A stretch of DNA of 64,000 bases from NCBI RefSeq assembly GCF_000003815.2, contig NC_049979.1, positions 29,710,025 to 29,774,024 of the forward strand. The letters are read 5' to 3'. A program made the translations under genes and the position numbers. Shown piece by piece: positions 1 to 55,000 of the stretch. How positions within the stretch are numbered: position 1 is the stretch's first letter; each line of letters opens with the position of its first letter. This DNA is from Branchiostoma floridae (Eukaryota > Chordata > Leptocardii > Amphioxiformes > Branchiostomatidae). Under the pieces are notes generated by a model that worked only from the letters and a program-made list of their open reading frames with translations, did not search any database and had not been told where the DNA came from.

Positions 1-144
1 GGAGGATTCCGATGTGGCGTCCACTCCTTACCGCGGTGACCCCATGCAAGCCGGGGTGCGTGATTATGAGATAATGCTCGGCTGAAGGCCTACCACATCT
101 GGCTTTGTGAGTCAGCTGCAACCTGGCTTCTTGATCGGTAGAAA
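1..144 (+). other. possible 5' UTR of the Ena/VASP gene
   Basis: This is non-repetitive sequence just ahead of the candidate start codon, with an in-frame stop immediately before the ATG. It is consistent with 5' UTR, but no promoter element or transcription start is recognisable and the gene may extend upstream of the window. Confidence 0.3.
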
Positions 145-42290
<42,146 letters not shown>

Positions 42291-43251
42291 ACCAGAGAGG
42301 GACACAGTGAAGACAAAACAAAAGGAGGAGGAGAGGAGAGGAGAAACAACAGTGAACTGATGGGGGCAGCTCATTGGTCGGTTCTCACATGGTGGAGCAA
42401 GGCATTGTGGGAACCATCTCTGTTGAAGAGATGACACATTCAATACAGATATGATCGCTCTACCCAGTAAAACTCCTAGGGGCTTAGATAAATATTTCTT
42501 CGGTAAGCTTGGCCTTACCCTAATTTTGTAGCTAATTACAAAAAAGAAAGTCGGGACATTCAGGTGTAGAAATCCAAACGGTGGTTCCTAGAAATTTGGT
42601 TGTAGAAGTCTGAAGCCATCTCCTTCTACTGAATGTGCTGTTGCCCTGTCCAACATGTTTAAGGCTGGAAGTCACGGTGTCTTTTGTCAGCCGCCAGAAA
42701 GACTGTAGACAAAAAAAGAAAAGAAATCCAGTTACTTCGTACATACCAGTGACCAAGATTTGGTTATTGTGTTACATGTGAGCCGAGATAAACAAATGTG
42801 TCCTTCCATGTGTTATGCCATTTGCACCGACCCGCGTGAAGTGGTTAGCCAAGCTGCAGTTCGGAGTGCCTTTTGTTGTCGTTTCTGCGGCCGCAGGTCA
42901 TTTTTGCAGCTCCATACATGTATGTCCACTGATGCATAACACACAACAGCTAGCCCAGATTGAAACTCGCAACAGTGTTCCTACCCCACCTGTACAGTCC
43001 ACACAGTATCTCTACTGATGACCCAATGCTCTTTCAAATGCACTGCTGGCAGAAATGGCCTGTGTACATTCATGTATTTTAACAATAGTTTGAATAGGTT
43101 GATTATTTCCCCAAAGGTATTCTTGTGGTATACATATAGATGATGACTTCATATGACAATTTTGCCATAGTTATGTTTCTAGTTACCCGAGTAATCATTA
43201 AATTTTGGAAGGTTGCTTTACTGCATTGTATTTTAGTGGCTTAAACTGTTA

Positions 43252-43437
43252 TTCACCTTTATCCATGGTTTAACCTATATCCGTTGTTTTTTTAGCTATC
43301 ATGTGGACAGACGGTGGTTGCAATGTTTGAAAATTTTGCAATTTGAAACCACCGTCCATCGACTTGATATCCCCCAAAAAACTGTTTTTAGAAACAACAG
43401 ATATAGGTTAACCCATGCAAGGATAAATCAAAGGTGA
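43252..43437. repeat. long imperfect hairpin in the Ena/VASP 3' region
   Basis: TCACCTTTATCCATGG...TTAACCTATATCCGTTG pairs with CAACAGATATAGGTTAA...CCATGCAAGGATAAATC. An inner stem GACGGTGGTTGCAA / TTTGAAACCACCGTC surrounds AAAATTTT. It is either a foldback element or a structured RNA element. Confidence 0.8.
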
Positions 43438-45480
43438 TCTAGGGCTAAGTTGTTGAGTTGATATCCCATTTTATTTGTAGATAGAAAATTAGTGATTTAT
43501 ATTGACGTATGGATTCCTTCTCTCTTCATGGCAAAATTTGCTTCCGAAGTTGCTGGCTTTGCCTAGTGACACTCTGGCTATATGTCATTTATGAAGTTGG
43601 TAGTTATTCAGTCGCCACATACATAGATACTTTTGACCGTCTGTAAGTATCAGGTCAAATGCGTATCTATCTGAAAGAGAACTCAAAGTCAGAATAGACT
43701 TCAACAAAATTTAAGTTCCACTCCCATTGTATGTTGTGATGCCTTTTGTATTATATTTGTAGATGTGAGAATACTCATTCATTAGTAAGTATTAAGGAAG
43801 CAATTTATACATATTTTTGTGTACCGTTTTTCAGCAATTTTTTTCCCCAAGAGTGATCCATGCACAATCATTTCCCTATAGCCCATATTTGTACATTTGT
43901 ATGTATCTTTCAGCTTTGTTGATTAAGGTCTTTTTTATTCTTAAGAATTTATGTTTTAGTAGGATAAGTTGTATTTTTCATAGCTCGGCCATAAACTTAC
44001 TTATTTGAGTCTAATCCACATTATAAGTTGCTGCTTTTCTCTAGCATTTTGGTAAGAGCTGTGACAGAAGCGATAATTTTACCCACCTGTAAAGTAGTGG
44101 AAAAAACTTAAAGAATGGACGTAACTGTCATAAGGATTTGGTTCCCAGCTTGGGTGTTGATGGAAGGATATACATGTAGTCTACCTCCCGACAGTCCTTG
44201 TGACTGACTGTACTTACGCTACACCTTGGGAGGTTAGAGCAATGTATGGTAGGTTGTACAAGTGTTAGCAATGTTCAGGAGAGTTTTAATCTGGTCAGTT
44301 TGTCACACAAACTGTTAATGACAAGATGGAAGCGTTCACTACTGTCAGAGGGTAAGCAGCAAAGAAGGAATTTCTGATCATGGTCGGCTCTTCTACCGGA
44401 CTGAAAATTGTGTATACGTTGCTATTCCATCCATTTACACATAGCGCCAGATATGTGCAGAAAAGCTATTTGGTGTTGCCTATTGAATAAAGAAAGAGTA
44501 TTCTGTCCGGCGGTCAAATGATGTCATTGAAACCCCCCCACTTGTCATCCATGATGTGATCCTGTCATTAACACCACTGGTATTTGGAAGAATGTATGAT
44601 AACAAAATGTCCAGGGAAATTGTTGCAAAGAAGACGCAGTTTGTAGATGACCTACCAAGACTGGAGGAATTGGAGTCAAGGCAATGTACATGTACAGTAG
44701 CAGGTGTCTTTCTCACTAATAATTCTTTACAGACAGTTAGCTATTAAAGTTTTAATTTTGCGAAAGTCTTCTCCACGTCTGAGAGGATTTTCCTACTCCT
44801 GTGGAGGGAAGCAGAATTGAATCTTAGGTCTTTCATGAATTGGAAGGGTTTCTGTCCAAAGCCACAGTGATGGTTAAAGGTTTGACTCCTCTCTTGGTAC
44901 CATGTATCATGAAAATGATTCATACAATGATTGCCAAGGAGTTGACAAACCTCCTGGCAAAATAAAATGACTTCTCTCTCTACAAAAGGCTTTCAAGGCA
45001 TAGATGATTAATTTTTTTTTCTCTTGAAAATATGGATACCCTTGATTTCTGAAAAGTACTTCCTGATACATGTATCATGACATATTCAAAAATTGTATGG
45101 TACTTTAGTAGGTAAAATTGCACTGCAAAAATCCATGGAGCAACAGTTTTCTTACAACATATTGATATGCTAGGAAAAGAGAAAATATTCGGAATACTGC
45201 GTAATCCGTTTTCTTCTTTCAGTATTAAGGTCCCTCAAACGGGAAAGAATTACCCCTTATTCCTAACCTGGAACATGGGGGTACGGTTGCCTATGAGGAT
45301 CGGACACTTTCTTGTATTGTCTCATAGTATCCTGCAAAAATTGATGCTATGTTTCTCTGCGAGTCTTCACTATTAAAAATGTAGTGACAGTTTTAAATTA
45401 GACTATGCGATAGTTTTAAACGTGAGACAACAGCTGTGCTGTCAGTTCTCACTAACTGTCTTATTTCTATATAATCTATA

Positions 45481-46287
45481 ATGTTGTGTTCCTTCAAAAT
45501 AGGTAGTCTTTCTCCCACCTACCCTTCCTTGAGTCTCTGGCACACAATTCAAACTCGAATATCATCAATGTGGCTTGTTGACGGAAACCAGAAAAACGAC
45601 CCAGATCACTTCTGTTTTACAGAAGTATGGGAATGGGTCATTTTTCTACCAGTTTACATTTCTTGGAGCTGTTATGATTTCATCTTCATTGATAATCTAT
45701 ATGTGCAGTGTACTTCAACATTTTGTACTAATGCCAATATCAATAAACTGCATGGAGATCCTGCTGTATATTGCATTTCTCTGAGTGTGTTTTGAATGTC
45801 TCCATATGTTGAAATGCAGGAATATTCAAGATGCTTGACTGAAAAACCTTGGATAATATGTTTTAATCCAGACCACCAACCTTATAACATTTTCATAATA
45901 AAATTGCTCGGTGATAACTGTCCTAAAGTTGTTTTCAAAAGAACCAATGGTTTGAGGGAAAACAGATCATATAGTCTGGAGGTAGAGGTAACGTTACAAG
46001 TGCATGGAGCCAAATTTATATCTGACAAAAGATTATCACTTTCACTTGAGTTCAGAAAGTCGATCAGCCCACTTTCAAGACAACTCAGATCAGAAAGCCT
46101 TCCGCTTCAACTGGGTGAAAGTGCCTGGGGTAAATTATTGAAACTGGTAAAACTAATTCATGAAGCGCAAGGTACATGTATCTATATTGAAACTATACAT
46201 AATAACAATGTAACACTGGTATTTGATCAGGTAAAAATAAAAGCAAAGATGTTGCACGCTGTGCCAAAATTTGGACTTCTAAAATAA
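45481..46287 (+). other. 268-codon frame broken by one TGA
   Basis: Frames 45481-45795 (104 codons) and 45796-46287 (163 codons) share one reading frame and are separated by a single TGA (45793-45795). The second part has mixed, protein-like composition (FKRTNGLRENRSYSLEVEV...). No family was recognised. It lies in the putative 3' UTR and may be chance or a decayed gene. Confidence 0.2.
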
Positions 46288-46288
46288 A
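46283..46288 (+). terminator. candidate polyadenylation signal
   Basis: AATAAA lies 60-70 bp before the first LBR promoter CCAAT box, the last such signal before the next gene. It is a plausible distal end for the upstream transcript. Confidence 0.45.
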
Positions 46289-46351
46289 AGCATCCCTCGT
46301 CTCGAATGGTTTAGCCTGACAAGGAGTCATAAGTTCAAATTAGCCACTTAA

Positions 46352-46411
46352 CCAATCAGCGGTCAGTGTTTTGATAAAATTATCGCTCGACCAATCAGAG
46401 TGCTTCCCGCC
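46352..46411 (+). promoter_or_regulatory. LBR: LBR promoter: two CCAAT boxes and an E2F-like site
   Basis: ACCAATCAG (46351) and ACCAATCAG (46390) are identical 9-mers 39 bp apart, a typical NF-Y pair, followed by TTCCCGCC (46404), which fits an E2F/CDP-type core. The spacing and the GC-rich sequence just downstream suggest a TATA-less, cell-cycle-type promoter. Function is inferred from motifs only. Confidence 0.5.
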
Positions 46412-46514
46412 CATCGCCCGCGAAGAAGTCGTTACGCTACAGGACAAAGCGTAAATTTGGTACGTTTTGCAGATCTACGCTCGGTAAAAGTCGGATTTTT
46501 CTACATTTCACAAG
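46412..46514 (+). other. LBR: candidate 5' untranslated exon of LBR
   Basis: Non-repetitive sequence follows the CCAAT boxes and ends at a consensus donor, CAAG gtaagt (46515). The first LBR coding exon starts at 48859 with nine untranslated bases after its acceptor, so an upstream non-coding exon is required. The transcription start is estimated. Confidence 0.5.
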
Positions 46515-48858
46515 GTAAGTTGTATTTTGACCCCATCATCTCGATACTGCATAAGCTATGTTTATTTTTAAAGATACAGTTAGAGTAAAAAGTACGTAGA
46601 ACATAGCAGCCTGTTTGTGAAAGTGATCACGATTTGCGAAAGAACGCCATGATACGATGTGCGGGCGAACAACATATATTTGGCCAGAGAAGAGGTGCCA
46701 CATGCCGCATGTTTCCTTCCTTATGTCCGATCGAAGTTACCGGAAGTTCTGTGGTGTTTGCAGATAACACCACATGTCACGAATAGTCTGTTATTCTACG
46801 AATAGTCCAGTTTGTTTGCTCGGTAAACTTGTCATGTGTGTAGCGTCCCCCTCGCGTCGTGTCCTTGTGCCCTGGCCTGGACGAGGTCGACGCTGTAACA
46901 AGATCCTCTCCCCTTTTCTGACTTTTCCCCTGAGAAATTTCTTGCTAATTCATTTTTATTAATGAATGGATTATGAAGGAAAACAAGTGATGTTAATGTT
47001 ATCTTTGTGATTTTTAGCAAAAGTTAATAACTAAGTTTTGTAGGCACCACTAGAAAACATCCTGAAACATAATTTACTTTTGTGTACTCTGTAACTGCAC
47101 TTAGCGTGTCTTTGTTGTTTGAAAAGTCTTTACATGAAGAAGTGTCGTAAGGTTGTGTACGTTGTCTAGGCGGGCAAATACAAAAGGTTGATCTGCCCCA
47201 CTGCACAAAGAGTAAATACAAGACAACAACAGAACATTTGGTGTCTTGTCTTTTGTCGTGTCTTGGAAGTATTTTCAAGTAGTAGATACACTACATAGTA
47301 TGGCTTGTCAATCTGTTTGCATAAAATAACAATCCATTGGAATGTCCAAACTGGGATGGAATTTTTCAGCTTACTTAACTTTTGCATGCCTGAGGTTTTC
47401 CTCAAAGCAATCCCCTGCAAGCACAGATTATTTGCTTCATTGCACCACTTATTAGGTGAAACACTAAATTACGGGTTTACATAATTCTTTAGGGGTGTCG
47501 AAAGACACGATTGACCTCACAAATTATGATCAGTACAATGTTTTATAGGTCTAAAATATTGACCAATGACAATTTTTTTAATTAATACAGTTAGAAATGC
47601 CAGTAGGCATGTCATGTTTGAAGTGGTGTATATGTATCTGGATGCTGTATTGGAGAAATCAGATGATGAATTGTCCCTAAACGAACTGGAAATTTAAATC
47701 GAAGGACCAAATATCCCTAACCGGTTGTTATGGTTACCATATCAGATAGACTGCCTACTTTAAATCTTGAAATTTTGCTGTGGTTTTAAGATTTGTATTT
47801 TGCTGTAACATCCCCACCGCAATTTCACGATTATGATGATATTACTATATTATTAGAAACATGTCTCCCTTGTCCTTGCTTGTACTACTACAGTGCCACA
47901 GAATGTTTTTCGATTTTGAAACAGCAAAAAAACTTTTCCCTCCCACACTGACAGCAGAAGTAAAGGAGTTTCTGGTGTTGTTTTAAGGGAAGATGTTGAC
48001 ATTCTTTTGATCATTGGGTTGGATCATCCAGTATCTAAACATTCACTGGCTGCCCAGGACCCAAATAATGGAACTAAAAAATGTTAGTCCTTCCTAGCCT
48101 CCATAGCAGGCTCTTACTAGGGGCCTTTTTCCCGTCATTTTTGGGTCATAATACACTTTTGCTGATCATTTCTTTTCGTACTGGGTCTCATTTATTTTTT
48201 AGCTCTTTCAAAGTTTCAGTGCTGTTTCAAAGTAGATGTGCCCGTGTTCTGCTGGGTTTCCAACATACATTACTAGCATTGAATTGAGATTCTCTTCTAT
48301 ATTTTATTGACATTGCAACAAGGCAATACAAATGACTTTGGCAACAACTTTATTGAAGCATCTTTTATTAAAAGTTTTAGATTTTATAAAGTCTGAAAAG
48401 TAGGTTCTTAAATCCAGAAAATTAGCCTTGTTACCATCCGGAAAGTAGGTCACTCCGGGACTCATATAGTCATATGCTATATACAGTTGCTTCTAGCTCT
48501 GACATTTATTATACACTATATGTATCACTTCTTTGCTGTTCCGTCTGGGATCCCACACGCAGACCGCGTTAACGTCTGGAATCGTCCAAATTTTGGACAA
48601 GGGCACTGTTTCAATCATTGGTCCCTAGACTAGAGCAAATTAAGGAATGTGTTCAAGGGATTGTTGGAACAGGCCCTCCGTCTGCTTGTGGGAGGGTCTG
48701 TTGTTATTGAACAAGCGCTCTAGAACCCATTCCTTAATTCGCTCATTAACTGGCGTTACCACCATAAGGTTTGAATGCGTACTGGTCTCCAGACAGATAG
48801 CTAAGCAGAAGCGAACATAGGAGCGAAATATGAAATGTTTATTTGTTTTCTTGTACAG
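46515..48858 (+). other. LBR: LBR intron 1
   Basis: AT-rich sequence with no recognised gene. An inverted-repeat element of the family at 49074/52967 occupies about 48425-48780, ending about 80 bp before the first coding exon. Confidence 0.6.
48425..48780. mobile_element. foldback element (ACCATCCGGAAAGTA family), copy 1
   Basis: It shares TTACCATCCGGAAAGTAG, CGTTAACGTCTGGAATCG and CATTCCTTAATTCGCTCAT with the copies at 49074 and 52967. The ends are diverged. Confidence 0.6.
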
Positions 48859-49026
48859 GAGAGAAGGATGTCCCGACGTCACGAGGAAGGTCAGACTGTC
48901 ATGGCCAAGTGGCCGGGCAGCCACCTGTGGTTCCACGCCAAGGTGCTGAAGACCCTGGAGGGGGACAAGTACGTGGTCAGGTTTGAGGAGGGTACGGAGG
49001 AGGAGGTAGCTGCCCATCATGTGCTG
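48859..49026 (+). CDS. LBR: LBR first coding exon, Tudor domain
   Basis: Acceptor ttttcttgtacag and donor gtaagt. ATG is at 48868, and the coding part (48868-49026) encodes 53 residues. [13 protein letters not shown] and [15 protein letters not shown] form the Tudor barrel (human GRWPGSSLYYEVEIL... KYKDGTELEL). The Tudor domain of LBR binds histone H4 and selects heterochromatin. Three codons further 5' than the human start lack any match, supporting this ATG. Confidence 0.93.
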
Positions 49027-52000
49027 GTAAGTACTGTCAATCATAATCTCCAAGCAGATCCTGCGATAGCATAGCCTGGGTATCATCCGGAAAGTTGTTC
49101 ACTCCGGCATTCATTATATACTGTATATACAGTCGCTTCTAGCTCTGACATTCATTATAGACTATACATATCGCTTGCTGTTCCGTCTGGGATCCCGGAC
49201 CACGTTAACGTCTGGAATCGTCCAAATTTTGAATGATTCCTGGGTGCGGATTGGTCCCTACACATGAGCGAATTATGGAAGGGGTTCTGTTTTGTCACTT
49301 CAGCAGTTCCTACAAATTCTGTATACTTAAATGATTGTGTAACCACTAAACCAGTCCCTGCCCCAGATAAGTGGGACAATAGAGAAGAAACTTTGCCCTT
49401 TGCTCCCCTGTAAAAGAAGATCAGTATACAAATCTCATGTGGGTTACTTTTTAGAAGACTTAGATTCCAACTATGAACAAGGAATAGAAAAGTGAAGAAT
49501 GCCATCGTAGCAAAATATTATACCTTCCTATCAATGATGACTGAAAAAAGAATTTTAGTGTGTCCAATGGAATGTATGATGGAGCATGCACCCCCATTCT
49601 GAAATGGTAGGAGCCATGTACACCAGTAGTGGTGTGATGTGTTACACACATGAGGCGATGTCCCAGTTCTAACTACATATCTACAGTACTGTAGTCTTGT
49701 CTGGAGTGATTAGGTCTTCTTTCTTTACTGCAAGAAATTAAGCTGTGAGAAAATCTAGACCTATAGATATTATTTCAAGTCTTACTATTGCTGTGCTGAT
49801 ACTGTAAGTATATTTCATTTGATTTGACTATTAATTGCTGGGGGCAAAGATGAATATTCAATTAATAAATGTGCTTTGTCTCTATTAGTTGTGTCCTTTT
49901 TTTCTTGGATTTTGTTATTCAACTTCAAGTATTGACCTATACGTACATGTTTTGCTGTAAGCCAAATTAGTAGCTGTAAATGCAGAAATGTTCACAGCTT
50001 TCTTCTATAGCCCGAACTTGAAACCACAGTGATAATTTTTGTCCCATTTTTCTGCTATCCCTTGTCTTACTTTAAGCATTACATGTACGTATACGTACTA
50101 TACATTGTTTCATGTGTTGGAGGCACATGAAGACAAACAAATACAAAGGACAAATTGAACACAGACCGATCTTCTAACAATATAATTAGTTACATAGTTA
50201 TCAAGAAGTGCTACATCTCTGGATTCCAACCACGATGATGATTTGTCCTTGTCTCTTCCAGTCAGAATCGTACTTCGGCAGGTCAGGTTCCAAAAGTCCG
50301 TCCCGGCGGCGTTCACGGTCAAGGTCGCGAGGACGCTCTCCGGGACGAACCCCCAGGAGACGGTCAAAAAGCCCGGCAATAAAGACCCCGAAGGTCGCCA
50401 AGGCCAACTCCTCAGGGACCCCAGCACGAGGACGTAGGGAATCTCCTCGTAAGGTGGCTAAGTCAACGCCTGCGGCCAAAACCGCCACGCCCGAACCGAA
50501 GGGGAAAGCCAGCCCCGAGCCCAAGGCTAAATCTTCTCCTGAACCTAAGGCTACATCCACTCCTGCCAAGATTACCAAGATGGAGGTGAAAAAGGTAATA
50601 AAGGTTACAGGGTTCTAGCCAGGATTTTATTTTAGCGTAGTGGGAATGGCATGGTAGCAAAGCGACTAATCAGGAGATTGGTGTGGAAGGGGGGGCAGGG
50701 TTCTCCCCAGAATTTTTTAGTATAGTGGAGGGGCTGGCAAAAAATAACCTGCACCAACGCGTTGCGCTTTCATGAAAATGGGTTCATTTTGCAATGACAG
50801 AGGGTGTCAAATACTACAAGTATAATATATACTGTTGTGATTCCTTTGTTGTGAAGTGGCAATACGACTATTGTTTTGATCATTGCTCATTCACAAGTTT
50901 TTGCAGACAATGCTGACTGGAAAAGTGATGCCACTTGGTACAAAAATCTGTGACTTGTCATTAATTTTAGCAAAACTAACAAAGAAAATAGGGAAGAAAC
51001 ACACTAAATTTGAAAAATAGTATAGTGGAGCTGGCTGAGAGTATAGTGGAGGGTCTCCCTTATTCCACCCTCTGGGGAGAACCCTGGGGGGTCTTAGTCC
51101 TTCCACAGTGAGATTTGAAGATGTAGAGTTAAAAGTTAGGATTTGGGGGTCAGTTTTGAGTGGCATATCATCATTTTTCATTGTTCAGACATTTATTAGT
51201 CATTGTTGAACAAGCAAATGACAGCAAAGCACCACTACACTAGTTAAAAATTAGCGTAGTGGCCCTTATTTTAGCGTAGGGGTCACAAATTTTAGCGTAC
51301 TAGCTAGAACCCTGGGTTATACTGTAATTCACTTTGTCTTCTCGGTACCAAACTTTCACGGTCTGAGAAAATTTAATTTGTTCTCGGAATTAAATGTTCA
51401 CTGTGACTGTCACAGCAAGTGCACATTAAAAAAGTCTGTGAATTATTTGTTATCAGTGATGATAAGTTCACGTTACAGTCGTTACCGTGAAAACCATGAA
51501 CATAATGTTCAGTACATTGAAAAAATCAGGAATTACGGTATATTAACGTTAGTAATTATTATGCAGGTTTCGCATACATGTGTCTAGGCTCAATTTTTTT
51601 TCCAGTCGCATGTGAAATTGCATGTTGGCAAATATGTTTGATGCAGTTTGGAATAGATTCATTAGAACAAAGTTCAACAAGCAAACCTTGTAACTGGCAT
51701 CTTAGTTTTAATTACAGAATTGAGACAAGAAACAGAAGTGAGCGCGAAGTTTGTAATGGGGGGATAGCGGGGGACAGGAAGAATATTAAGCAGGGTAGTA
51801 AGGGGAGTTAAGGGTAGGATAAAGGGATAGAGGGTAAAAAGTAAGGGAAGATGTTGGTCGCTTCCACACCCACCCAACAGTAGGGCTTGTCGTGGAGCAT
51901 CGCCTCACGCCCTGGTCTGAGATGGGGCTTTTTCCGCACTCCACTCTCTCTCCATCACATGGCTGGGGCGTGTGGGATGGGTGTTGCGTTGGGAATATTT

Positions 52001-55000
52001 TACTACTCTAGTTTGCAGGGATCGAAATCCTTTTTTTTGCTACATGCAAAATTGCAAGTTGGCAAAAATTTTACGTGCAATTTGAAAAATTTACATGCAA
52101 AATACAACTAGGCGGCGATGGCGACAAGTATCGCCAGCTTGAATCGGTGAATTTTGATTACATCTAGTAAAGCTACCGTAGAAAGTTACTGGCAAAAACA
52201 AGAAAGGATAAAGACACACGTCCATTTGTCTTTTTGTCTAAGAGTAGGGGGTCTAATTCCTCAGTATTTTTCCAATAGGCCAGGTATTTTCAACATGCAA
52301 GATTGCAAGTTCAGAATAATTTTACATGCAAATCTCAAAAATTATGTGCAAATTGCAAGTTTAGTATCTGTATTTCGAACCCTGGTTTGTATCCATTGGT
52401 GCTTATTGACTCCCATTGCGGTACCTGTTGGTGTCTAGCTTGTGGCTTGTTCGCAACTGCAAGTACTTTTCATTTAAGAAAAAAATTGCCATGCAAAGTG
52501 TTTGTGACTGTCTTTCGCAAATGTACACAGTCCTATGAGTTAGAAAGTTCCTATGTATTAAAAATGTCTCGTATATCTAACCCATGCAGGTTGTAGAACA
52601 GAAGAGTGAAGTGGTCCACAGGTACGCCACCCGCTCCAGCACCAACAAGGAACTGGTGCCCGGCCTGGACCTCAAGCCCGGCGCCGTGCCGAAGACTACG
52701 GAGTACGAGTTTGGCGGGCCCGTGGGCGCCTTCCTGCTGACGTTCCTGCTGCCGGCCACGGTACTGTACCTGTACGGCGTGTGTAACAAGGCGCACTGCG
52801 ACCTGGTATTCGTGCCGCACCTACCCAAGACGCTGGACGCATACTTTAACACTAACGCCGCTCTGGTGTTCCTGGGCTGGTTCGCCTTCCAGGCCCTGAT
52901 CTACATGCTTCCCATTGGCAGGGTGAGTTTGCACAACACATGTCTAGGTTTTAGTAAAACTACAGACTAGTCTGGGTACTATTTAGATAGTAGTTAGTTC
53001 CTATGTTGGCTTGTGCTACCCGTGTGGGAAACTTGAAATCTTTTAGTGGTGACGTCAGTTAATGAGAGAATTAAGGAATGGGTTCTACAGTGCTTTTGCG
53101 ATGACAGAAGGCCCTCCCGCAAGTGTACAGATGGCGTTTAGGGTGTTGGAACGCCTGTTTCAACGATCGCTTCAACCCATTCCTTAATTCGCTCATGTGT
53201 AGGGATCAATCAGCACCCTCGTCCAAAATTTGGAGGATTCCAGACGAATGTCAGAGCGAGAAGCGACTATAGTGTATAATAAACCCTTGAGCAAACTACT
53301 TTCCAGATGGTACCCAGACTAGGCTATAGTCACATGCACATAGAAGCAAAACAGGCTCTAACCTGTATTTTTGTACTAATTTCCACAGTTAGCTGATGGT
53401 GTGCCCCTCAGGGATGGACGCATGCTGAAGTACAGGATCAATGGTAGGTGTAAGAACTGTCAGATTTGTTTTGTTGTAACAATGTGGATTGATTACTTGG
53501 TAACAAGACACTTCATGTATGGTTTTAGGGGCACAATGTTATTCTTTTTCTGTACCAACATTTTGGCAGCTGCTCTTTTTCCTTATTCGGGGCAAAGTCA
53601 CGACAAGGCTACTTCTGCGTCCACTTTGTGATGAGTCTACATGTTGACAAGGGAAGCTGTCTAAACATTGGCAGAGAAAGAAGATACTATAGTCTGTAGG
53701 AACCAAAGAAAACTATGCTGACTTGACTGGGGGTAGGGGGGCAAGACATGATATCGGAGATTAAATTTTTCGTAAATGCCTTTTTGGATTTCGAGTGAAA
53801 GAAAACTCAGAGTCATAGTTGTGAAAATTGAGCTTTGTTCAAGCCCAAAGGAAGCACCATCAGTTTTCAGTCAATTTCACTAAGCTTTGTCAGACGTCTG
53901 ATTCACTGTGCTGACTATGCGGAAATCCGAAGTGTGACTGTGATGATGTCAGGAGTGAATCAAAGGTGTCAGGAAGACGGAATCTATCACCTTCACGGTT
54001 CAGAGAGGGCTGATTTTGGTTCGGATTTGGTAAGAAAGAAAGAGATTGGCACAACGAGGTAGTTCTAGTCACTGATGTGTTCTCCAATCTCTTCCTACCA
54101 GCTTTCTTTGCATTTGTGGTGAGCCTGGCTGCGTTCGGAGCTGCCTACCACTACAAGGCGCCGCTGGGCTGGGTGTACGATAACTACCTCCAGCTGGCCA
54201 GCACGGCCACTGCCTTCTCCCTCCTTATGAGCGTGGTTCTGTACATCAGGGCCAGGAGGGCGCCCAAGTCTGCCCTGTCCCCAGTTGGAAACTCAGGTGG
54301 GTACCGATCAGGGGTCTACATGACCTTGATGTGGTAGATGTTTCCTGCCATGTGTCCAACATGTTGGAAACATTTCTGATGAATGTAGAATACAACACGG
54401 TGTATTCCGTATCACCCGAGGTACCAGCCCGACCGCTGGAACGATCGCCCGAAGGGTGAAGGGTGATCCGACCCGTGGGAGGGCTGGGACCAAGGGTGAT
54501 GGGGAATGCACCGTGTTATTTATTTATGTCATATCCACTTGAAAAAAGACATATTTCGATGCGAAATGCACCAGAAGTTGAGAAAATGTGTCCTTGAACA
54601 AAAGATTGTAACAACAGCAATTCTAAAGTCCGAATCCGGTATTTGAATTAGTTCGACGTTCAAAATAGTTTGATTTACTCGAAGGAAGCCTGTGTGATAC
54701 AGGTTAGAACCCATGTGATATGGAAAGTTATCACACGGTCTGGAACACCTGTATTGAACATTTCCGCAGCCCAGGTATGAGGTATGACATAAATTATATA
54801 TATAAACATAGTGTCACACAAGTTTACCATTTGTTCACACATGTTGCAGACGGGTCAGTGTGCCAGAGACTTTTGAGACTTTATTAGAAAATTCTTCACA
54901 TATTAGTGACGTGCCCTACGGCATGCCAGACAAACAATGACGTACATACAAAACATCAAATATTTACTTACATGTCAATTAAAAGCAGCTATTCCATGAT

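Larger units (their letters stand above)
42291..46300 (+). other. ENAH: probable long 3' UTR of the Ena/VASP gene
   Basis: No further coding exon is recognisable between the stop codon and the LBR promoter, and the repeat families that fill the introns are almost absent here. AATAAA occurs at 44486, 44961, 45897 and 46283, so alternative ends are possible. A long foldback lies at 43252-43437 and an interrupted open frame at 45481-46287. UTR status is inferred; transcripts are needed to place the true end. Confidence 0.5.

Noticed and set aside
44556-44747. 63-codon frame in the putative 3' UTR with charged, protein-like sequence (MSREIVAKKTQFVDDLPRLE).
   Set aside because: Short, with no recognisable domain or splice context; length is within chance for this base composition.
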